From positions 6,264,501 to 6,328,500 of the forward strand of contig NZ_CP121648.1 in NCBI RefSeq assembly GCF_029714205.1: a stretch of DNA of 64,000 nt, given 5' to 3'. Of this stretch, positions 34,949-43,218 are shown one piece after another. The translations under genes and the position numbers were made by a program. Below the pieces are notes generated by a model. That model had not been told where the DNA came from, did not search any database, and saw only the letters and a program-made list of their open reading frames with translations. Origin of the DNA: Methylobacterium sp. CB376. GTDB lineage: Bacteria; Pseudomonadota; Alphaproteobacteria; Rhizobiales; Beijerinckiaceae. Positions within the stretch are counted from its first letter, which is position 1. Every line of letters starts with the position of its first letter.

Positions 34949-35875
34949 TCACGGCGGAGTCGGGCGCATCACCCCGTCCGGCCCGCGCACGAGCGGGGCG
35001 GGCTGGGTCGGCAGCGGCGCGCCCGGCGCCTCCTCGACGCTGACCCCCTCGGGCCAGCCGGGCGGGGCGATCGCCACGTAGCGGGCGAAGCCCCCGGTGC
35101 CGCCGAGCGGCTTGGCGAAGCCGATGGCGACGAGCGCGCCCGCCTCCGGCACCTTGTCGAGATTCGCCACCCCCTCGGCCTGGGCGAAGTTGTGGTGCAT
35201 CAGCCACGCCTCGCCCTCCAGGTTCGGCGTCGTGTCGGTGTCGAGGGGCTCGTGGCCGTGGAACAGGATCCGGCGCTCCAGGTGCAGGACCTGCAGCGCC
35301 GCGAGGCTCACGCCCGGGAAGGGCTTGGCGCGGAAGCGCTCGGTCTCGGCCCAGCGCTTCGACCAGTCGGAGCGGACCATCACCACGGCGCCCTCGGGGA
35401 TGCGGCCGTGCCGCGCCTCCCAGGCGGCGATGTCGGCGACCTGCAGGTGGTAGCCCTCGTCCCGGGCGACCTGCGGGGAGATGTCGATCACCACCAGGGG
35501 GCGCAGCGCGTAGGTGGCCGGCAGGTCGCTGATCGTGGCGCCGAGGGGGTTCCAGTGGGCCGGCGGGTCGAGCTGGGTGCCGTACTGGTCGGTGGGAAGG
35601 TCGTAGGCCGTCACCACGAAGCCGTGCCGGGCGTAGGTGAAGGCCTCGCCCTTCTCGACGAAGCCCTCGATGGTCCGCCCCGCCCGCGCGGCCCGGACGG
35701 TCGCGGCGGCGAAGCCCGGCCAGACCGGCTGGGTCGGCGCGAACGCGTGGGTGAGGTCGATGTACTTGGCGCGCTTGAGGGTCTGCTCGTAGAGCCTCCA
35801 CAGGGAGGTGTCCTCGGCGCGGGCCGGGGCCGCGAGCGCGAGGGCGAGCGCTGCGGCCCAGAAACGTCCTGTCAT
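34949..35875 (-). CDS. Exported cyclase-family protein (kynurenine formamidase-like fold)
   Basis: The 308-residue protein has a signal peptide (FWAAALALALAAPARA) and the cyclase domain: YIDLTHAFAPTQPVWPGF, the metal-site region YGTQLDPPAHWNP, VVIDISPQVA and FHGHEPLDTD. In typical members the motif is HGTHxDxPxH; here the second His is Gln (GTQLD), seen in an exported subgroup. Three ATGs lie in a row; the third (35875) has the best distance to GGAGG. It converges with the SoxYZ-like gene, the stops being 6 bases apart. A periplasmic hydrolase or dehydratase role is likely; the substrate is unknown. Confidence 0.78.
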   Translation of the reverse strand: MTGRFWAAALALALAAPARAEDTSLWRLYEQTLKRAKYIDLTHAFAPTQPVWPGFAAATVRAARAGRTIEGFVEKGEAFTYARHGFVVTAYDLPTDQYGTQLDPPAHWNPLGATISDLPATYALRPLVVIDISPQVARDEGYHLQVADIAAWEARHGRIPEGAVVMVRSDWSKRWAETERFRAKPFPGVSLAALQVLHLERRILFHGHEPLDTDTTPNLEGEAWLMHHNFAQAEGVANLDKVPEAGALVAIGFAKPLGGTGGFARYVAIAPPGWPEGVSVEEAPGAPLPTQPAPLVRGPDGVMRPTPP

Positions 35876-36019
35876 CATCATGCCTCCGGCGGTATCGGCG
35901 CGAGAGTGGCGTCGGGGCAACCGCGGGGCAACCGGCGCGGGCCCTCGCCCCGGCGCCGGGCGCCGGCATCTATGGCACACTCGGCGGGCGGGGAGGTTCG
36001 GCGGGCGGGGAGGTGCGGC

Positions 36020-37600
36020 ATGGGCTCGTTGCGGGTGCGGTTCGGGTTGCTGGTCGGGAGCGCGGCGGCGCTGGTGCTGCTGGCCGCGGGCGGGCTGTTC
36101 TGGTCGCTCGCGGCGGCCGAGCGCACCCTCGACAGCACCCTGGAGGCCCAGGTGCGGCTCGAACTCATCGCCGAGCTCTCCGGGCGCCTCACCGAGTACG
36201 GCCTCGCCGCGGTCGAGGCGGTGGGCGAGACGCCGAGCCGGCCGGAGCGCCTCGCCACGGCCCGCGACGAGGTCGACCGGGCCCTCAACGCCGTCGACGA
36301 GGGCCTCAACCGGGCCATCGCTCGCAGCGACGCCATCGTGGACCGCACCCAGTACGCGGCCCGCTCGCGGCCCCTGGCGCGGCTGCGCGCCGCCCGCGTC
36401 ATGCTCGACCGGCAGGTGGCCCAGATCCAGCGCGAGCCCGACCCGGTGAAGCGCTCGGACGCGATCCGCGGCGCCCTCAACGCCTTCGGGGCGGTGACCG
36501 GCCCGCCGCTCACCTTCCTGGTCGAGGCCGAGCGCCGCGGCGTCGAGAGCGCGGCGGGCGAGGTGCGCGCCCTCGCGGTGCGGCTGCGCGCCCTCGCCCT
36601 CGCGGTGGCGGGGCTCGCCGTGGTGGTGCTGCTCCTCGTCCACCGCACCCTGACGCGGCCGCTCCTGCGGCGCATCGACGACATCCGGGCCGGCGCCGCC
36701 GCCATCGGCCGGGGCGAGCTCGACACCCGCCTGCCCGTCGCGGCCCACGACGAGCTCGGCCTGCTGGTCGCGAGCTTCAACCGCATGGCGGCCCGGCTCA
36801 AGCGCCGCGAGAGCCGCGTCGCCGCCGCCCGCGCCGCTCTCGAGGAGACGGTCGCGCAGGCCACCGCGGAGCTGCGCGCCGCCAACACCCGCCTGGAGGA
36901 GATCGACCGCTCCCGCCGCCGCTTCTTCGCCGATGTCAGCCACGAGCTGCGCACGCCCCTCACGGTCATCCTGGGGGAATGCGACCTCGCCGCCCGCTCG
37001 CCCGACACGCCCGAGGCCTTCCGCCCGGTGATCGCGACGATCCGCAAGCGGGCGCTGCGCCTGCACCGCCGCGTCGGCGACATGCTGCGGATCGCCCGCT
37101 CGGAATCCGGCCAGATCGAGCTGGAGCGCAAGCCCGTCAGCCTCGCCGCCGTCCTCACCGAGGCGGTGGAGAACTGCGCCTCGGAGGCCCGGCGCCGCCG
37201 CATCGCCCTCGCCTTCGAGCCGAGCGAGACCGACGTGGAGATCCAGGCCGACCCCGAGTGGCTGCGCCAGATCGTCGAGGGCCTGATCGACAACGCCCTG
37301 CGCCACGCCGCCGGGGCGACCCGGGTCTGGGTCGTGCTGCGGGCGCGCCGCGACGGGGCCGAGGTGACGGTGGCGGATGACGGGCCGGGCTTCCCCGCCG
37401 AGGCCGAGACCCTGTTCGAGCGCTTCCGCCGCGGCGGGAACTCCTCGCCCGCGCAGGGGTTCGGCATCGGATTGGCCCTGGCGCGCTGGGTCGTCGAACG
37501 CCATGATGGCGTGATCCGCCTCGGTTCGGGCGGGGACGAGGCGCGCGGCGCACGGGTCACCCTGGTGCTGCCCGCCGATGCCAGGGAGGACGCGGCGTGA
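36020..37600 (+). CDS. Membrane sensor histidine kinase, MxbD-like by position
   Basis: The 526-residue kinase has TM1 at about 8-30, a helical periplasmic sensor region to about 190, TM2 at 191-207 and HAMP (TRPLLRRIDDIRAGAAAIGR). The dimerisation helix carries H308 in FADVSHELRTPLT, and the ATPase domain has IDNALRH (N box), VADDGPGFP (G1) and GFGIGLALAR (G2). GGGGAGG precedes the ATG. With the regulator that follows and the pqq operon downstream, it matches the position of mxbDM in M. extorquens, a pair required for methanol oxidation. The gene name is inferred from context, not from sequence comparison. Confidence 0.85.
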   Translation: MGSLRVRFGLLVGSAAALVLLAAGGLFWSLAAAERTLDSTLEAQVRLELIAELSGRLTEYGLAAVEAVGETPSRPERLATARDEVDRALNAVDEGLNRAIARSDAIVDRTQYAARSRPLARLRAARVMLDRQVAQIQREPDPVKRSDAIRGALNAFGAVTGPPLTFLVEAERRGVESAAGEVRALAVRLRALALAVAGLAVVVLLLVHRTLTRPLLRRIDDIRAGAAAIGRGELDTRLPVAAHDELGLLVASFNRMAARLKRRESRVAAARAALEETVAQATAELRAANTRLEEIDRSRRRFFADVSHELRTPLTVILGECDLAARSPDTPEAFRPVIATIRKRALRLHRRVGDMLRIARSESGQIELERKPVSLAAVLTEAVENCASEARRRRIALAFEPSETDVEIQADPEWLRQIVEGLIDNALRHAAGATRVWVVLRARRDGAEVTVADDGPGFPAEAETLFERFRRGGNSSPAQGFGIGLALARWVVERHDGVIRLGSGGDEARGARVTLVLPADAREDAA

Positions 37601-37643
37601 GCGGGCGCCGGGATCCGGCCCGCGCCGCGAGGATGGGGCCCCG

Positions 37644-38348
37644 ATGACGAGCGTGCTGGTGGTGGAGGACGACGGCGACATCCGCGGGATGCTCGCCCGC
37701 GGCCTCAGCGCGGAGGGCTTCTCGGTCAACCTCGCCGGCAGCGTCGACGAGGCCCTGGCCGCCGCCCGCGAGCGGGTGCCCGAGGCGGTGCTCCTCGACA
37801 TCATGCTGCCGGACGGCTCGGGCCACGAGGTCTGCCGCTCCCTGCGCGAGGGCGGCTATCCGGGGGCGATCCTGTTCCTCAGCGCCAAGGACGAGGTCAG
37901 CGACCGCGTCGACGGCCTCGCGGTCGGGGCCGACGACTACATCGTCAAGCCCTTCGCCTTCGACGAATTGCTCGCGCGCCTGCGCACCCACCTGCAGCGC
38001 CGCCGCGCGGCGGGCGAGCCGCGCACCCTGCTCAGCGCCGGGCGCCTCTCCCTCGACCTCGCCACCCGCCAGGTCCGCTTCGGCGAGACCACCGCGCGCC
38101 TCACCCAGCGCGAGGCCGAACTCCTCACCGTGCTGATGGAGCACGCCAACCGGCCGGTGACCCGGGGCGACATCTTCGACCGGCTCTGGGCCAACCAGGG
38201 CGGCCTCTCCCTCAACGTGGTGGACGTCTATGTCGGGTACCTGCGCACCAAGCTCGGCGACGTCGCCCGGGCCGGGGGCCCCGCCATCGTGACCGTGCGG
38301 GGCAAGGGCTTCATGCTCGACCTGCACGAGCCGAGCTTCCGCCAGTAA
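37644..38348 (+). CDS. OmpR-family response regulator, MxbM-like by position
   Basis: The 234-residue regulator has a receiver domain with acidic pocket E8-D9-D10, phosphorylation site D52 (LLDIMLPDGSG) and KPF, then a winged-helix DNA-binding domain (LTQREAELLTVLMEHANRPV, VDVYVGYLRTKLG, TVRGKGFML). It follows the kinase by 43 bp and is 239 bp upstream of pqqA. Likely targets are the structured pqqA leader and xox genes (inference). Confidence 0.9.
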   Translation: MTSVLVVEDDGDIRGMLARGLSAEGFSVNLAGSVDEALAAARERVPEAVLLDIMLPDGSGHEVCRSLREGGYPGAILFLSAKDEVSDRVDGLAVGADDYIVKPFAFDELLARLRTHLQRRRAAGEPRTLLSAGRLSLDLATRQVRFGETTARLTQREAELLTVLMEHANRPVTRGDIFDRLWANQGGLSLNVVDVYVGYLRTKLGDVARAGGPAIVTVRGKGFMLDLHEPSFRQ

Positions 38349-38491
38349 CCTTCGGTTTGCCGCTCACGAAATTTTTTAGGGCACGAGGGGTCTCCGCTAA
38401 ACCCTCGCGGGACCGGCACAATAAGACCGGTTTGAGAGCACCCAGCCCTTTGGGGGCGGTGGACCGGAAAAATACCTCTTGCGCTCCCGGT

Positions 38492-38587
38492 CGGGATTGC
38501 CGATATATCCCGCGTGACAGAAAACACTGTCATCTCAACATCTTAGGATCCTCTTATGAGGATCCGGGAAGTCTCAGGAGACGCATC
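38492..38587 (+). promoter_or_regulatory. Structured leader upstream of pqqA (three hairpins)
   Basis: Three successive inverted repeats precede pqqA: CGGGAT/ATCCCG (38492-38512), TGACAG-AAAACA-CTGTCA (38515-38532) and GGATCCTC-TTAT-GAGGATCC (38546-38565). The last ends 10 bases before the AGGAG ribosome site at 38576-38580. The region is less GC-rich than its surroundings. It could hold an mRNA leader or operators. Confidence 0.55.
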
Positions 38588-38677
38588 ATGAAGTGGGCTC
38601 TGCCGGTTGTCGCCGAAGTCTGCGTCGGCATGGAAGTCACCAGCTACGAGTCGGCCGAGATCGATCCCTTCAACTGA
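38588..38677 (+). CDS. pqqA: PQQ precursor peptide PqqA, first copy
   Basis: The 29-residue peptide begins MKWALPVVAEVCVGMEV and contains the E16-x3-Y20 pair (MEVTSYES) whose Glu and Tyr side chains become the PQQ skeleton after cross-linking by PqqE. AGGAG lies seven bases before the ATG. A second copy follows 75 bp downstream, differing only at residue 11 (Val here, Ile there). Confidence 0.96.
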   Translation: MKWALPVVAEVCVGMEVTSYESAEIDPFN

Positions 38678-38752
38678 GGGCTCGGACTCCGCCTCCGGCG
38701 GTCCCGCCGCCGGGGGCCTTGACCATCACCGATCATCGAGAGGAAACGCACC

Positions 38753-38842
38753 ATGAAGTGGGCTCTGCCGGTCGTCGCCGAGATCTGCGTCGGCATGGAA
38801 GTCACCAGCTACGAATCGGCCGAGATCGATCCCTTCAACTGA
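38753..38842 (+). CDS. pqqA: PQQ precursor peptide PqqA, second copy
   Basis: The 29-residue peptide is identical to the first copy except for Ile at position 11, and keeps the E16/Y20 cross-link pair. GAGAGGAAA is its ribosome site. Two tandem copies probably raise precursor dosage. It ends 48 bp before pqqB. Confidence 0.96.
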   Translation: MKWALPVVAEICVGMEVTSYESAEIDPFN

Positions 38843-38890
38843 GGCGGTCTCTCGGCCCGGAGGGTGTCTGCGCGCCGACGTGAGAGGATC

Positions 38891-39790
38891 ATGCAGGCGA
38901 TCATCCTCGGTTCTGCGGCCGGTGGCGGGGTTCCGCAGTGGAACTGCCGCTGCCCCCACTGCACGATGGCCTGGGCGGGCGATGCCCGGGTCAAGCCCCG
39001 CACCCAGTCGAGCCTCGCGGTCTCCCCGGACGGGGAGACGTGGCTCCTGGTGAACGCCTCGCCGGACATCCGCCAGCAGCTCTTCGCGACGCCCGCCCTG
39101 CACCCGGCCCGCGGCCTGCGGCACTCGCCGATCGCGGCGGTGCTGCTGACCAACGGCGACGTGGACCACGTGGCGGGGCTGCTGACCCTGCGCGAGAGCC
39201 AGCCCTTCCGGCTCCACGCCACCCGCAACATCCTCGATTCGGTCTCGGCGAACCGCGTCTTCGACGTGCTGGCGCCCGAGCACGTGGCGCGGCGCGAGGT
39301 GGCGCTGGACGAGTCCTTCGCGCCGGTGCCGGGCCTCGCGGTCACGCTCTTCGCCGTGCCCGGCAAGGTGCCGCTCTGGCTGGAGGAGGGCACGCCCGAG
39401 ATCGGCCAGGAGACCGAGACCACGGTCGGCGCCCTGATCGAGGCGGGGGGCAAGCGGCTCGCCTACGTGCCGGGCTGCGCCCGCGTCACCGACGACCTGC
39501 GGCGGCGCCTGTCGGGCGTGGACGTCCTGCTCTTCGACGGCACGGTCTACCTCGACGACGACATGATCCGGGCCGGGGTCGGCACCAAGACCGGCTGGCG
39601 CATGGGCCACGTGCCGATGACCGGGGAGGGGGGCGCGATCGCGGCCCTGGCCGAGGTGCCGATCGGCCGACGGATCTTCGTGCACATCAACAACACCAAC
39701 CCGGTCCTGGTGGAGGAGTCCGAGGCCCGCCGCGCCGTCGAGGCCGAGGGCTGGACGGTGGCGCATGACGGGCTGACGCTGACCCTCTAG
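38891..39790 (+). CDS. pqqB: PQQ biosynthesis protein PqqB
   Basis: The 299-residue MBL-fold oxygenase hydroxylates the tyrosine of the cross-linked diamino acid in PQQ synthesis. It carries the N-terminal zinc knuckle WNCRCPHC, the HxHxDH-like NGDVDHVAG and the C-terminal IFVHINNTNPVL. GAGAGGATC precedes the ATG at 38891. Its TAG stop is followed at once by a palindromic element and a 415-bp gap, so it is separated from pqqC, unlike most pqq operons. Confidence 0.95.
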   Translation: MQAIILGSAAGGGVPQWNCRCPHCTMAWAGDARVKPRTQSSLAVSPDGETWLLVNASPDIRQQLFATPALHPARGLRHSPIAAVLLTNGDVDHVAGLLTLRESQPFRLHATRNILDSVSANRVFDVLAPEHVARREVALDESFAPVPGLAVTLFAVPGKVPLWLEEGTPEIGQETETTVGALIEAGGKRLAYVPGCARVTDDLRRRLSGVDVLLFDGTVYLDDDMIRAGVGTKTGWRMGHVPMTGEGGAIAALAEVPIGRRIFVHINNTNPVLVEESEARRAVEAEGWTVAHDGLTLTL

Positions 39791-39835
39791 CGCATGTCCC
39801 GCTGAAGCGGGCGCCGATTCGGCGTCGGACATGCG
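39791..39835 (+). repeat. Three-way-junction palindromic element after pqqB
   Basis: An outer 9-bp stem CGCATGTCC/GGACATGCG encloses two inner hairpins, CCGC-TGAA-GCGG and CGCCG-ATT-CGGCG. It starts at the first base after the pqqB stop and could act as a terminator or RNA stabiliser. The rest of the gap to 40205 shows an AT-rich patch (39930-40010, with CTTTAAGTCAAACATAAGTA) where a pqqC promoter may lie, and no gene. Confidence 0.7.
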
Positions 39836-40205
39836 GCACGATCAACGACCGGGAGCAGCGCCCGATGGCACCGTGCCGGGTCGATCGTCGGAAATCCCTC
39901 CCGACCACCACCTCCGCACCGTCCCGGCCAAGTCATCTTTAAGTCAAACATAAGTACATCCCAGACATAGATGTGCATCGATACGGCTTGTTGATCCATC
40001 TCAAAGAAATCCGGCGCCTCCTGATGCGACGAGCGCTGATCCGGCGCGGAGGATCAGCCGATCCGACACCCAGAAGGCAGGCCGGATTGCCAGGAATGTG
40101 AAGGGCACGACCCTTGACCGCAGCGGCCCGAGCCGCCACCTCGGCTCCGGGAGGAACGGAGCCAGCAGCGCCCCGAACGACCAACCGAAGGCCCACGATC
40201 ACGCC

Positions 40206-41006
40206 ATGACCGCAGCCCTGTCCCTCACCCTCCCGGCCGCGCCCGCCGCGAACGACGCGAGCCTGCTCTCGCCCGCCGCGCTCGAAGCGGCCCTGCGCGA
40301 CATCGGCGCCCGCCGCTACCACAACCTGCACCCCTTCCACCGCCTCCTGCACGACGGGAAGCTCGACAAGGATCAGGTGCGGGCCTGGGCGCTCAACCGC
40401 TACTATTATCAGGCGATGATCCCGGTGAAGGATTCCGCCATCCTGGCGCGGATGCCCGACGCCAATCTCCGTCGGATCTGGCGCCAGCGCATCGTCGACC
40501 ACGACGGCGACCACGAGGGCGACGGCGGCATCGAGCGCTGGCTGAAGCTCGCCGAGGGCGTCGGCTTCGACCGCGCCTACGTGCTCTCGACGCGCGGCAT
40601 CCTGCCGACCACCCGCTTCGCGGTCGAGGCCTACGTCCACTTCGTGGCCGAGCGCTCGCTCCTGGAGGCGATCGCCTCCTCGCTCACCGAGATGTTCTCG
40701 CCGACCATCATCTCCGAGCGCGTCGCCGGCATGCTCAAGAACTACGACTTCATCACCAAGGAGACGCTGGCCTATTTCGACAAGCGCCTCACCCAGGCGC
40801 CGCGCGACGCCGACTTCGCCCTGGCCTACGTCAAGGAGCACGCGACCACGCCGGCCCTGCAGCGGCAGGCGCTCGACGCGCTCACCTTCAAGTGCAACGT
40901 GCTGTGGTCGCAGCTCGACGCCCTGTACTTCGCCTACGTGGCGCCGGGCATGATCCCGCCGGACGCGTGGCGCCCGGGCGAGGGTCTGGTGGAGGGGCGC
41001 GCGTGA
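40206..41006 (+). CDS. pqqC: PQQ synthase PqqC
   Basis: The 266-residue cofactor-free oxidase performs the final ring closure and eight-electron oxidation of PQQ. Conserved text includes HPFHRLLHDGKL, WALNRYYYQAMIPVKDSAI, RIVDHDGDHEGDGGIERWL and FVAERSLLEAIASSLTEMFS. The ATG at 40206 lacks a strong ribosome site; the frame is open further upstream to 40098, so the N-terminus is not certain. Its stop overlaps the pqqD GTG. In M. extorquens AM1 PqqC and PqqD are one fused protein; here they are separate. Confidence 0.95.
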   Translation: MTAALSLTLPAAPAANDASLLSPAALEAALRDIGARRYHNLHPFHRLLHDGKLDKDQVRAWALNRYYYQAMIPVKDSAILARMPDANLRRIWRQRIVDHDGDHEGDGGIERWLKLAEGVGFDRAYVLSTRGILPTTRFAVEAYVHFVAERSLLEAIASSLTEMFSPTIISERVAGMLKNYDFITKETLAYFDKRLTQAPRDADFALAYVKEHATTPALQRQALDALTFKCNVLWSQLDALYFAYVAPGMIPPDAWRPGEGLVEGRA

Positions 41007-41290
41007 GCCTGACCCCCGGCGACGTGCCGCGCCTGCCGCGCGGCGTGCGGATGCGCTTCGACGGCGTGCGCGGCGCCCACGTGCTGCTCGCGCCCGAGCG
41101 CACCTTCGACCTCGACCAGAACGCCGTGGCGGTGCTGTCGCTGGTCGACGGGGAGCGCAGCATCCGGGCCATCGCGGAGGCGCTCTCGGCGCAGTACGAC
41201 GCGCCGGTCGGCGTGATCGAGCCCGACGTCATCACCATGCTCAACGGCCTCGCGGAGAAGCGCGTGCTGGAAGCCAAGCCCGCCGCCTGA
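41003..41290 (+). CDS. pqqD: PqqA-binding chaperone PqqD
   Basis: The 95-residue RiPP recognition element presents PqqA to PqqE. Family text: VPRLPRGVRMRFDGVRGAHV, LLAPERTFDLDQNAVAVL and LNGLAEKRVLE. The GTG start overlaps the pqqC stop (GTGA). The stop codon lies in the first unit of a tandem repeat that separates it from pqqE. Confidence 0.94.
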   Translation: MSLTPGDVPRLPRGVRMRFDGVRGAHVLLAPERTFDLDQNAVAVLSLVDGERSIRAIAEALSAQYDAPVGVIEPDVITMLNGLAEKRVLEAKPAA

Positions 41291-41368
41291 GGCGGCCCCA
41301 AGCCCGCCGCTGAGGCGGCCCCAAGCCTGCCGCTGAGGCGGCCCAAAGCCCGCCGCCCGAGGGCGGCC
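41274..41368 (+). repeat. Four-copy tandem repeat of about 23 bp containing the pqqD stop
   Basis: Units of CCCCAAGCCCGCCGC-TGAGGCGG recur four times from the last codons of pqqD toward pqqE. Each forms a short GC hairpin (GCCGC/GCGGC), and three carry TGA. This lengthens the pqqD-pqqE spacer to 90 bp. Confidence 0.9.
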
Positions 41369-41380
41369 GAGGACGAGACC

Positions 41381-42520
41381 ATGACCGCCGTCACCCCCAC
41401 CCTGCCGGCCCCGATCGGGCTCCTCGCGGAGCTCACCCATCGCTGCCCGCTGCGCTGCCCCTACTGCTCGAACCCGCTCGAGCTCGACAAGCGCTCGGCG
41501 GAGCTCGACACGGCGACGTGGCAGCGGGTGCTGGGGGAGGCGGCGGCGCTCGGCGTCCTGCACGTCCACCTGTCGGGCGGCGAGCCCACCGCCCGGCAGG
41601 ACATCGTCGAGATCACCGGGGCCTGCGCCGATCTCGGCCTCTACTCGAACCTGATCACCTCCGGGGTGGGCGGCGCGCTCGCCAAGCTCGACGCGCTCTC
41701 CGAGGCCGGCCTCGACCACGTGCAGCTCTCGATCCAGGCCGCCGAGGCCGGCAACGCGGAGCGGATCGGCGGGCTGCGGAACGCCCAGCCGCAGAAATTC
41801 GCCTTCGCCGAGCGGGTCGTGGCCTTGGGCCTGCCGCTCACGCTCAACGCTGTGATCCACCGCGGCAACATCGACGAGGTGCCGGCCCTGATCGACCTCG
41901 CGGTCAGGCTCGGCGCCAAGCGGCTCGAAGTCGCCCACACCCAGTATTACGGCTGGGCCTACGTCAACCGCGCCGCCCTGATGCCGGCCAAGCCCGACGT
42001 CGACCGCTCGATCCGGGTGGTCGAGGAGGCGCGCGAGCGCCTCAAGGGCCGGCTCGTGATCGACCTCGTGGTGCCGGACTACTACGCCAAGTACCCGAAG
42101 GCCTGCGCGGGCGGCTGGGGCCGGCGGCTGATGAACGTCACGCCGAGCGGCAAGGTGCTGCCCTGCCACGCCGCCGAGACGATCCCGGGCCTCGCATTCT
42201 GGAACGTGCAGGAGCGCGCGCTCGGCGACATCTGGGCGAATTCCCCCGCCTTCCAGGCCTATCGGGGCACGTCCTGGATGAAGGAGCCCTGCCGCTCCTG
42301 CGACCGGCGGGAGAAGGATTGGGGCGGCTGCCGCTGCCAGGCCCTGGCGCTGGCGGGCGACGCCGCCGCGACCGACCCGGCCTGCTCGCTCTCGCCGCTC
42401 CACGCCAAGGTCCAGGCCCTCGCGGTCGCCGAATCGGCCCTGGAGACCGCGCCCGACTACCAGTACCGCACGATCGGCGGCGCGCCCGTCGTGCCCCAAC
42501 CCGAGGGAGTGTCCGCGTGA
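41381..42520 (+). CDS. pqqE: PqqA peptide cyclase (radical SAM) PqqE
   Basis: The 379-residue enzyme joins Glu and Tyr of PqqA. The radical SAM motif CPLRCPYC has cysteines at 22, 26 and 29. [16 protein letters not shown] is the SAM-binding strand, and the C-terminal SPASM region has the Cys-rich [16 protein letters not shown] for auxiliary Fe-S clusters. Its TGA overlaps the GTG of the next gene, so a protein of unknown role is coupled to the pqq operon. Confidence 0.96.
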   Translation: MTAVTPTLPAPIGLLAELTHRCPLRCPYCSNPLELDKRSAELDTATWQRVLGEAAALGVLHVHLSGGEPTARQDIVEITGACADLGLYSNLITSGVGGALAKLDALSEAGLDHVQLSIQAAEAGNAERIGGLRNAQPQKFAFAERVVALGLPLTLNAVIHRGNIDEVPALIDLAVRLGAKRLEVAHTQYYGWAYVNRAALMPAKPDVDRSIRVVEEARERLKGRLVIDLVVPDYYAKYPKACAGGWGRRLMNVTPSGKVLPCHAAETIPGLAFWNVQERALGDIWANSPAFQAYRGTSWMKEPCRSCDRREKDWGGCRCQALALAGDAAATDPACSLSPLHAKVQALAVAESALETAPDYQYRTIGGAPVVPQPEGVSA

Positions 42521-43218
42521 GACCCGCTTTCCTCTGCGGCCTGCTCCTGGCCGCGACGCCCGCGCTGGCGCAGCCGGCGCCGCCGCCCGCAGCGGCCGCG
42601 GCGGCGCGGGAGGCCGCGCCGAGCGCCGTCGACCTGCTGTTCGAGGGCAAGCACTTCGCCGCCGCGCCGGCGGGCAGCCGCATCACCTACCGCTACACCC
42701 GCTTCAGCGGCATCAAGGACGGCCCCTTCGGCGCGCCGATCGAGGACCGGATCGTCGAGACGGTGGCGGCCGGGTCGGGGCCCGACAGCCGCAACCTGAC
42801 CATCGAGGCCTTCACGGGCGAGCGCCGGCTGCCGACCGCCCATTACGAGAACATGACCGGGAACCCGCTCCTGGCGCAGTTCCTCGAATACCACGTCCTC
42901 GACATCGCCAAGGCGCTGCAGGGCAATCCCCGCTACCTGAAGAACGGGCTGCGCAAGGCGATGCGCGAGGGCGGCCCGGCGACCCCGACCGAGGTCGAGG
43001 TCGGGGGCGAGAAGCGGCCCGGCTGGCGGGTGGTGCTGCGGCCCTTCGTGAACGACCCCGTGAAGGACAAGCTGCGCGGCTTCGATAGCCTCACCTACAC
43101 GTTCGTGCTGTCGCCCGCGGTGCCGGGCGAGATCGTCTCGATCGACGTCGAGGCGCCGGGCCCGGAGGGCGGCAAGCTCCTGCAGGAGACGGTGACGTAT
43201 GAACCGAGCGTGGGTTAA
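42517..43218 (+). CDS. Exported protein coupled to pqqE, unknown function
   Basis: The 233-residue product has a signal peptide ([19 protein letters not shown]), an Ala/Pro-rich linker and a mostly beta domain. That domain has conserved-looking text such as [40 protein letters not shown] and [20 protein letters not shown]. The GTG start overlaps the pqqE stop (GTGA). The next gene begins inside its last codons. Coupling to pqqE suggests a periplasmic role in PQQ delivery or quinoprotein function, but I do not recognise the family. Confidence 0.7.
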   Translation: MRPAFLCGLLLAATPALAQPAPPPAAAAAAREAAPSAVDLLFEGKHFAAAPAGSRITYRYTRFSGIKDGPFGAPIEDRIVETVAAGSGPDSRNLTIEAFTGERRLPTAHYENMTGNPLLAQFLEYHVLDIAKALQGNPRYLKNGLRKAMREGGPATPTEVEVGGEKRPGWRVVLRPFVNDPVKDKLRGFDSLTYTFVLSPAVPGEIVSIDVEAPGPEGGKLLQETVTYEPSVG

